From positions 117,887-181,886 of the forward strand of contig JBCCEJ010000002.1 of the NCBI GenBank assembly GCA_039030335.1: a stretch of DNA of 64,000 bases, read 5' to 3'. Each line of letters opens with the position of its first letter. Position 1 is the stretch's first letter. The position numbers and the translations under genes were made by a program. Shown here piece by piece: positions 58,905 through 64,000 of this stretch. The notes below the pieces were generated by a model that was not told the DNA's origin, made no database searches, and saw nothing but the letters and a program-made list of their open reading frames with translations. The DNA comes from JBCCEJ01 sp039030335. GTDB taxonomy: Bacteria; Pseudomonadota; Gammaproteobacteria; HK1.

Positions 58905-61727
58905 CTATTTCTTGAGCGATTCCATCTTGGACTGCATGCTCTTGCGCAGCTCGGCCAGTTGCGCAGGCGACATGACACGCGCGCGTTCATTCTGGTCTGG
59001 CAGTTGCACCGGTGCCTGCACCACCACGGCGGGCGCGTCCTCGACCAGCTTTGCACCGCCGGGCTGAAACGCGTGTTCGGTGGCCGTCAGGGCTTCGTTC
59101 AGACGCACGGTCTGGTTTTCGAGGCGCCGGCGCTCTTCGGCGAGCAACGCAGCCTGCTCGGCAAGCTTGCGTTCGTAGTCGGCTTTCAGCGCAGCGAGTT
59201 GGCGCAGTGCCGTGTTCCTGGCGCTCGCGAGCTTCTGGTCCCAGTCTTCCGAGCGGGTGTCGGCATCGCGCTGGAGCGCAACACGCTCGTCCGCGAGCGC
59301 TTGTTCTCGGGTGTCGAGTTCGGCGCTTTGCGCCGCGAGGCGGGCCCGCTCCTCCGAGCTTGACTGCTCGAATTCGCTGCGGGTCGCAGCGAATTCGTTT
59401 TGCTCATGTTCCAGCGCCTGCACCTGAGCCGCGAGTTCTTCGCGCCCGGCGGTCTGTTCATGTTCGAGCGCAGTGCGCGCCTGCGTGACGCTGCTGAGCT
59501 CGAGATCCAGACGTTCGCGTTCCGCCGTTACGGCGTCTGCCACCTGTTGTTCCCAGGTTGCTTCATTGGCCTTGAGGCTTGCCTCCAGCGCCGCCAGCTC
59601 TCCTGAACGCTGGTCGAGCTGCTGCAGGCGGCGCTCGCGTTCTGCATCTACATCGGCGAGCGCCGTGCTGCGATCGGCTTCGAGCTGGACGCGAGCCGTC
59701 TCTAATTTCTGGCGTTCGCTGCGCAGCTGCTCGAACTCCGTGTCGAGCTCTGTCTGTCGGGTCTCTGACTCGAGCGCGAACTGACGGCGCTCGTTATCGA
59801 ATTCCGCTCTGGCGGTAAACAACTCGGTTCGAATTGATTCGAGTTCGGCTTCGTCCTGCTGCGGTCTGGCAGCGGCCTCGCGAGTAGCCTCCTGGAGTTC
59901 GGACTCCTGCACCATGATCGTCTTGCGCGTTACCTCGAAACGCGATTCGAGCACCGCGATTCGGGAGTTGGCAGCCGCAATTTCAGCCTCCAGAATCACG
60001 ACCTTGGCGTTCGCGACGTCGGCGGATTCTTCGAGACGGGAGAGTTCGATGCGGTGCTCGCTGTCGGTTTGCGAAAAGCGGTTTTCGGCGGTGTTCAGCT
60101 CGTCGTGCAGAGCCGACACTGTCTCGGTATGCGCCTGCTCGGCGTCAGCCAGCGTCTGTTCGAGCCGGGCGCGGTCGCTGGCGGCACGAAGATTGAGCGA
60201 TTCCAGTTCCTGTGTGAAACGCGTACGTTCCATGTCGAGGCGCCTTTCGGCGTCGGCTGAAGCGGCCGTGAGCGCCACCTTCACCCGGTTGAGCTGGGCG
60301 TTCCCGGTCGCGAGTGCGGTCTCACTCTGGTCGACCCGCGCCTTGAGCTCGCGCGCGGTATGTACGGCTCTGTTGGCACGCCCGGCATGCATATCGCGGT
60401 CGCCGCGAAGCGCCTGCATCTCTTCGCTCAGGGTGGCGACCGCAGTCTCGTGAGCGAGACGCTCGTCTTCGAGTTGCCGCAAGGCGAACTGAATCTGGTC
60501 TGTGAGTGCACCCAGTTCTGCCGCGTGCGCCTGGTCGATCTCGGGCGCTGGTTGCTCCGGCAGCGTGTCTGCACCGGGCTGGTCGCCAGGGGCGCTGGGG
60601 CCCTCGGCAGACGCTTCCGGTGCTGTCGCCGCGAGCTCGAGGTCGATCACGGCAGCTTCGAATGGTTCCGCATTGAGCGGCGTATGATTCAGCCCGCCGG
60701 CAAGATACTGGACCTCGAACCGGTCGCGCGTCATCAGAAAAGCAGCCGTCGACGCCCGTCCGCCCGTGTCGCAATACGTGACGTAGGTGCGATTGCGGTC
60801 CAGCTTCTTCAGCTCCAGCCGGAGCAGGTGCAGCGGAATGTTGATCGCATCGGGCAGCGACTGCGCGGCAAACTCCTCCGGGAAACGAACGTCCAGCCAC
60901 TGCGCGCCAGCAGCTACCAGGTCCTCGGCGTCGCTGAGCGGCACGGGCTTCAGCACCGGCTTGCTGATGAGTTCCTCGAACGCCGACTTGGGGAGCCGCA
61001 TCAGCATCCCGCCTTGCAGGGCACGCACCGTCGCGTTGCGGGGGGCCTCCGAGATGAGGGCTTCCTCCCCGAACACTGCACCTATTCCGAGCCGCGCGAG
61101 TTCCTGCTCGTGACTGGCGCCGCGCGAGCGCCTGAGTACAGCGCACTCACCTTCGGCCACGATGTACAGATAATCACCTCGCGTTCCCTGTTCCACGACC
61201 GTCTGGCCCGCGGTTACAGCGATCGGTTCGAGTTCGAAGAAAAAGCGCTGCATGTGGTCCGGCGGAAGACGGGTAAACAGCTCCGACTCGATCAGTCGCG
61301 ACATCCAGTCGCCGTCATCATTGCTCGGTTCGATGCCTTCCGCGCCAGGCAGGTGCCCTTCTTTGCTGACCTGCTCGTCAGAAAGGATATGGTCCAGCAC
61401 GGCGCGCCGGATCCGGAACATCGTGACGTCCGTGGTGCAGCGCGCCGTATAGCGCCTCGGACGTAGCTGTGCGACCGCGCGCAGGGCATCGCCGCTGCCC
61501 GCGAACAGTTCCGACGGCGTTCGATCACCCGATTGAAGCGACAGTTCGCCGTCGATGAGAAACAGGGTGTAGGGGTCGTCGTCCCCTTCTTTGAAGACGA
61601 TGCCACGTTTCTTGAACTCGACCAGCTCGCCCTGGTTCAGAACCTCGTCCTGTAGCCAGGGTTCGAGCCCGTTTACCGGGATCAGGGCACGGACCTTGTC
61701 GGCCATCGTGTGGTCGCTTGGAATCAT
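58905..61727 (-). CDS. Double cyclic-nucleotide-binding, rhodanese and coiled-coil protein
   Basis: A 940-residue cytoplasmic protein of four parts. A first cNMP-fold domain (about 12-115) is degenerate. A second (150-255) has GDYLYIVAEGECAVL and the cyclic-nucleotide pocket FGEEALISEAPRNATVRAL (219-237). A rhodanese domain (265-350) has WLDVRFPEEFAAQSLPDAINIP and the active Cys319 in YCDTGGRASTAAF. A Pro/Glu-rich linker precedes about 480 residues of heptad-like coiled coil (405-890) rich in Ala, Glu, Arg and Gln, with a short tail. No DNA-binding domain is seen. It may join cAMP/cGMP sensing, sulfur or redox chemistry, and scaffolding. It starts 12 nt after the LigB-type stop. ATG at 61706 is an alternative start. 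Confidence 0.88.
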   Translation of the reverse strand: MIPSDHTMADKVRALIPVNGLEPWLQDEVLNQGELVEFKKRGIVFKEGDDDPYTLFLIDGELSLQSGDRTPSELFAGSGDALRAVAQLRPRRYTARCTTDVTMFRIRRAVLDHILSDEQVSKEGHLPGAEGIEPSNDDGDWMSRLIESELFTRLPPDHMQRFFFELEPIAVTAGQTVVEQGTRGDYLYIVAEGECAVLRRSRGASHEQELARLGIGAVFGEEALISEAPRNATVRALQGGMLMRLPKSAFEELISKPVLKPVPLSDAEDLVAAGAQWLDVRFPEEFAAQSLPDAINIPLHLLRLELKKLDRNRTYVTYCDTGGRASTAAFLMTRDRFEVQYLAGGLNHTPLNAEPFEAAVIDLELAATAPEASAEGPSAPGDQPGADTLPEQPAPEIDQAHAAELGALTDQIQFALRQLEDERLAHETAVATLSEEMQALRGDRDMHAGRANRAVHTARELKARVDQSETALATGNAQLNRVKVALTAASADAERRLDMERTRFTQELESLNLRAASDRARLEQTLADAEQAHTETVSALHDELNTAENRFSQTDSEHRIELSRLEESADVANAKVVILEAEIAAANSRIAVLESRFEVTRKTIMVQESELQEATREAAARPQQDEAELESIRTELFTARAEFDNERRQFALESETRQTELDTEFEQLRSERQKLETARVQLEADRSTALADVDAERERRLQQLDQRSGELAALEASLKANEATWEQQVADAVTAERERLDLELSSVTQARTALEHEQTAGREELAAQVQALEHEQNEFAATRSEFEQSSSEERARLAAQSAELDTREQALADERVALQRDADTRSEDWDQKLASARNTALRQLAALKADYERKLAEQAALLAEERRRLENQTVRLNEALTATEHAFQPGGAKLVEDAPAVVVQAPVQLPDQNERARVMSPAQLAELRKSMQSKMESLKK

Positions 61728-61739
61728 CAGCGGCGGCGC

Positions 61740-62558
61740 TCAGGCAACGGCTTTGGATGCGACGACGCAGCTGGTCGAGAAAATCGGAATGGGTTCGCAG
61801 AAGTGCACAACCCCCGGCCCTGACGCGGCGCCCGCGACCGTGACGAACGTGCGGATCTCGAAGCCGCCCTGGCCCGCCTGCGCATAGACGTCCGCGTCGC
61901 TGTAGCTCGTGAGTGCGTCACGGTCGCCGGCCACCCACCGACGCATGAATTCCTGGTCGAAGGCTTCGTTGATCTTTCCTGAGTCGGGCGTGGCCGGCCA
62001 GTGCGAGATGCCGCCCGTACCGATGATCGCAAGCCGCTCGGGTACCGCGTCAGCAGCCCGGCGCAGGGCCTCCCCGAAGGCCCAGGCACGACTGAGAGGA
62101 GAAAGCGGCGGACCCTGGCAGTTGATGTTGCAGGGCACGATCGGTAAGTCGTTATCGGGTAGCAAAAAGTGCAGCGGCACCATGATGCCGTGATCCAGAC
62201 TCCACTCCTCTGCGTACGCGACATCCACACTCTCCAGAACCTCGCTGATGAGGCGCTTCGAGAGATCCGGGTTCCCGGGAACCTGCCGAAGCGGAATCTT
62301 GAGGAAGTCCGGTTCCTCGACGGGGCCTGGATACCGTTCGGCCATGCCGATGGCGAAGGCCGGCATGTTGTTCATGAAGAAGTTGGCGAAGTGTTCAGCC
62401 GCGACCACGACAATGGCATCCGCGCCGGCCGCTTTGATGGCCTTGCCCATGTCGTAGTACGCGTCGAAGAAAGTGTCGCGTACGCGCGGATCGGCACGCT
62501 CGGCACGCCCGGTGATACCCGGGCCATGGGAGCAGACTCCTGCGTAGACCAGTGCCAT
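61740..62558 (-). CDS. Class III extradiol ring-cleavage dioxygenase, catalytic (LigB-like) subunit
   Basis: A 272-residue non-haem Fe(II) dioxygenase subunit. CSHGPG (His11) and AAEHFANFF (His56) are the expected iron ligands. EEWSLDHGIMVPLHFLLPD holds the catalytic His, ISHWPATPD is conserved, and VHFCEPIPIF may carry the third ligand Glu. These match LigB of protocatechuate 4,5-dioxygenase and related gallate or aminophenol enzymes. Ring substrate unknown. It starts within the stop of the LigA-like gene (TAATG), so alpha and beta are made together. The cNMP/rhodanese gene follows by 12 nt. Confidence 0.9.
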   Translation of the reverse strand: MALVYAGVCSHGPGITGRAERADPRVRDTFFDAYYDMGKAIKAAGADAIVVVAAEHFANFFMNNMPAFAIGMAERYPGPVEEPDFLKIPLRQVPGNPDLSKRLISEVLESVDVAYAEEWSLDHGIMVPLHFLLPDNDLPIVPCNINCQGPPLSPLSRAWAFGEALRRAADAVPERLAIIGTGGISHWPATPDSGKINEAFDQEFMRRWVAGDRDALTSYSDADVYAQAGQGGFEIRTFVTVAGAASGPGVVHFCEPIPIFSTSCVVASKAVA

Positions 62559-62929
62559 TAAGCTGACCCTCCGGACGTGCTGTCTTCGGCGTGCTGACCG
62601 AGCCGTTCGCTGTGCGCGTCTATTCCTTCATAACCAGTCGCCGCGTAGACGCCGGCGCGCACGGGACCGTGCTGGCGAAGCCCCTCGCGCATGCGTTCCA
62701 GGTAGTCGTCCCAGGCGATGGCGTGCGCGGCCGCATAGTGCATCAGTATCTGTCCGTTGACGCCGAGAACGTAGAGCAGGCCGATGTCCGGTTCGAGCAG
62801 CGCCTGGCGTTCTTCATCGGTCAGCTCGTATTCCTTCAAGATGCCATCGGGATCGTCGAGAAACTGTGCGCGAATCCGCGAATCGCGGTTCATCTCAAAC
62901 ATCAGCTTCTGCACGTAGTACAAGCTCAC
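62558..62929 (-). CDS. LigA-like extradiol dioxygenase small subunit
   Basis: A 123-residue helical protein matching the alpha subunit of protocatechuate 4,5-dioxygenase. It has SLYYVQKLMFEMNRDSRIRAQFLDDPDGILKEYELTDEERQALLEPDIGLLYVLGVNGQILMHYAAAH, where the DPxGxLxxYxLxxEE pattern is diagnostic. LigA covers the active site of LigB. The frame is open to 63352, but CCAGGAGAACC just before the GTG at 62929 and the domain boundary set this start; the upstream part is non-coding in character. The C-terminal 30 residues are low-similarity tail. Confidence 0.87.
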   Translation of the reverse strand: MSLYYVQKLMFEMNRDSRIRAQFLDDPDGILKEYELTDEERQALLEPDIGLLYVLGVNGQILMHYAAAHAIAWDDYLERMREGLRQHGPVRAGVYAATGYEGIDAHSERLGQHAEDSTSGGSA

Positions 62930-63070
62930 AGCGGGTTCTCCTGGCACAGTGGACGGCGGCCGGCTACGGTGTTCGATGACATTGTACGTGAGGCGCCCCC
63001 GCGGAGGATGGCTCGTCCGGGCGTATGCTCGTATGTGCGCCGGAATCAGGCGAAACGGAGGATTGGCTCG

Positions 63071-63961
63071 ATGTCTGTTCAAATTGCGGGCCGGCGACCG
63101 GCCTGCTCCCGGACCGTCAGCTGGTGGCAGCGTGCCGCGGCATTGACCCTCGGTGTCGCGTCTTTGTTGCCGTCGACGCATGCGGCCCGACCCGCGAGCA
63201 ACCCGTGGGCGGACGTCGCCGGGCCGAGTCCGGGGCGCGCGATCGTGTACGGCAAATATACGGCTGGCTGTGTCGCGGGTGCTGAAAGTCTCGCGCCGGT
63301 GGAGGACGGTCTGCGGGTGATGCGGCTGTCTCGCAAGCGCAACTTCGGGCATCCGAATCTCATTCGGTTCGTGCGCGAGCTCGCCACGGCGCAGCAGGCG
63401 GGCGGGTTCGGTTCACTGTTGGTCGGAGATCTCGGACAGGCGCGCGGCGGCCCGACCTACACGAATCACATCAGCCACCAGTCCGGACTGGATGTGGACA
63501 TCTGGTTCCGCGTTTTGCCAGAGGGCACCGCTTTCCCGTCTGACGCACCTGAGCGGTGGGGCGCCACCCAGTACGTGCACTGGCGCGATCGCAAACTCTT
63601 GAGCGGATGGGGGGCGCCGCAGGCGCACATGGTCCGGTTTGCGGCGGAACATGCGGCTGTGCAGCGGATCTTCGTCAGCCCCGTCATCAAGCGTGAACTT
63701 TGCCGAACGGCCGGGCGAGCGCGTGCCTGGCTCGGCAAGGTGCGTCCGTGGTTCGGACACGGAGACCACATGCACGTCCGGCTCAAGTGCCCGCCGGACA
63801 GCCCCGGATGCATCCCGCAGCGCGCCGTACCGCGTGGCGACGGATGCGGGGTCGAGCTGGCTTCCTGGTTGGCGCCGCCGCGGCCCGGTAAATCGGTCAA
63901 ACGCAAACCGCGGCCGCCGCTCGTGCTCCCCGGTGCCTGCGGCGCGCTCCTTGAGCGCTGA
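63071..63961 (+). CDS. mepA: Penicillin-insensitive murein endopeptidase (M74, MepA-like)
   Basis: A 296-residue exported zinc peptidase cleaving D-Ala-mDAP cross-links in peptidoglycan. A long N-region and hydrophobic core (AAALTLGVASLLP) form a signal peptide cut near THA (38). YTNHISHQSGLDVDIWF (130-146) provides zinc ligands (His136, Asp143), WRDRKLLSGW the usual Asp, and FGHGDHMHVRLKCP the final His. Paired Cys residues are as in the family. The C-terminal 35 residues are a basic Pro/Lys/Arg-rich tail. GGAGG precedes the ATG; the open frame from 62591 overlaps the opposite LigA-like gene and is ignored. Confidence 0.9.
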   Translation: MSVQIAGRRPACSRTVSWWQRAAALTLGVASLLPSTHAARPASNPWADVAGPSPGRAIVYGKYTAGCVAGAESLAPVEDGLRVMRLSRKRNFGHPNLIRFVRELATAQQAGGFGSLLVGDLGQARGGPTYTNHISHQSGLDVDIWFRVLPEGTAFPSDAPERWGATQYVHWRDRKLLSGWGAPQAHMVRFAAEHAAVQRIFVSPVIKRELCRTAGRARAWLGKVRPWFGHGDHMHVRLKCPPDSPGCIPQRAVPRGDGCGVELASWLAPPRPGKSVKRKPRPPLVLPGACGALLER

Positions 63962-64000
63962 GCCTGATGGCCCTGGAGGAGCGCGCCTGGCACTGCTGAG

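Noticed and set aside
62930..63352. N-terminal extension of the LigA-like protein
   Set aside because: The extension is Arg/Pro-rich without homology and runs into the divergent murein endopeptidase gene. The ribosome site before the GTG at 62929 is convincing.
1..64000. CRISPR arrays, tRNA/rRNA genes, insertion sequences, phage genes, toxin-antitoxin or defence systems
   Set aside because: I saw no spaced direct-repeat arrays, cloverleaf-like sequences, transposases or integrases. Nearly all sequence is accounted for by metabolic and transport genes.

Overview
The window is GC-rich, densely coding bacterial chromosome, most likely from a gammaproteobacterium. The hints are a long, E. coli-type class II ketol-acid reductoisomerase, a ModF-type ATPase, an M74 (MepA-like) murein endopeptidase and a glycine-zipper outer-membrane-type lipoprotein/antigen relative. 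None of these fixes a genus. I saw no rRNA, tRNA, CRISPR array, insertion sequence or phage gene. Most of the content is catabolic: two CaiB-type CoA-transferases, mononuclear iron oxygenases (PhyH, TauD, intradiol and LigAB-type extradiol), a cobalt-type nitrile hydratase, and three complete solute importers, each next to enzyme genes.

Layout. 1-4.9 kb: GST (cut by the window edge), CoA-transferase and PhyH oxygenase on the minus strand, then a PEP-mutase/isocitrate-lyase family enzyme and a GT2 glycosyltransferase. 4.9-15 kb: a CocE/NonD hydrolase diverges from a peptide-type ABC importer (SBP, two permeases, fused double ATPase). The importer runs into a split UxaA-type lyase pair and an Ldh2-family dehydrogenase, an arrangement that resembles sulfolactate degradation (SuyA, SuyB, ComC). 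15-20 kb: 5-hydroxyisourate hydrolase, FMN alpha-hydroxyacid oxidase and an NTF2-like protein (minus), then a luciferase-like oxidoreductase, an ACAD and a MaoC-fold protein (plus). 20.2-22.4 kb: nitrile hydratase alpha, beta, activator and a YciI protein (minus). 22.5-28 kb: FAH-family hydrolase, an OsmC gene split by an in-frame TAG, a TRAP transporter and an intradiol dioxygenase. 28-33 kb: a GntR regulator and a partial inositol set (iolE, iolD, divergent iolG). 33-35 kb: a DDAH-like amidinohydrolase and a TauD dioxygenase. 35-45 kb: a kappa-GST/HCCA-isomerase-like protein, enoyl-CoA hydratase plus CoA-transferase, a second peptide-type ABC importer and an M24 peptidase. 45-54 kb: small membrane protein, modF, ilvC, a three-gene cell-surface glycan cluster and a methyltransferase. 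54-64 kb: an AHL-lactonase-like hydrolase, glycine-zipper protein, MFS exporter, ThDP enzyme, a 940-residue double cNMP/rhodanese/coiled-coil protein, a LigB-LigA ring-cleavage pair and a murein endopeptidase.

The genes suggest a scavenger of small organic acids, peptides or amides, nitriles, cyclitols and aromatic acids. Each importer lies beside enzymes that could process its cargo. In all three importer operons a GC-rich hairpin directly follows the binding-protein gene, as expected if more binding protein than permease is made. The most unusual items are the TAG-interrupted OsmC gene, the cNMP/rhodanese/coiled-coil protein, the SuyAB-ComC-like module, a hydroxyisourate hydrolase without the family's C-terminal signature, a MaoC protein lacking the catalytic Asp, and several well-formed operator-like repeats. 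All functions are inferred from sequence motifs read by eye; no database search was run.
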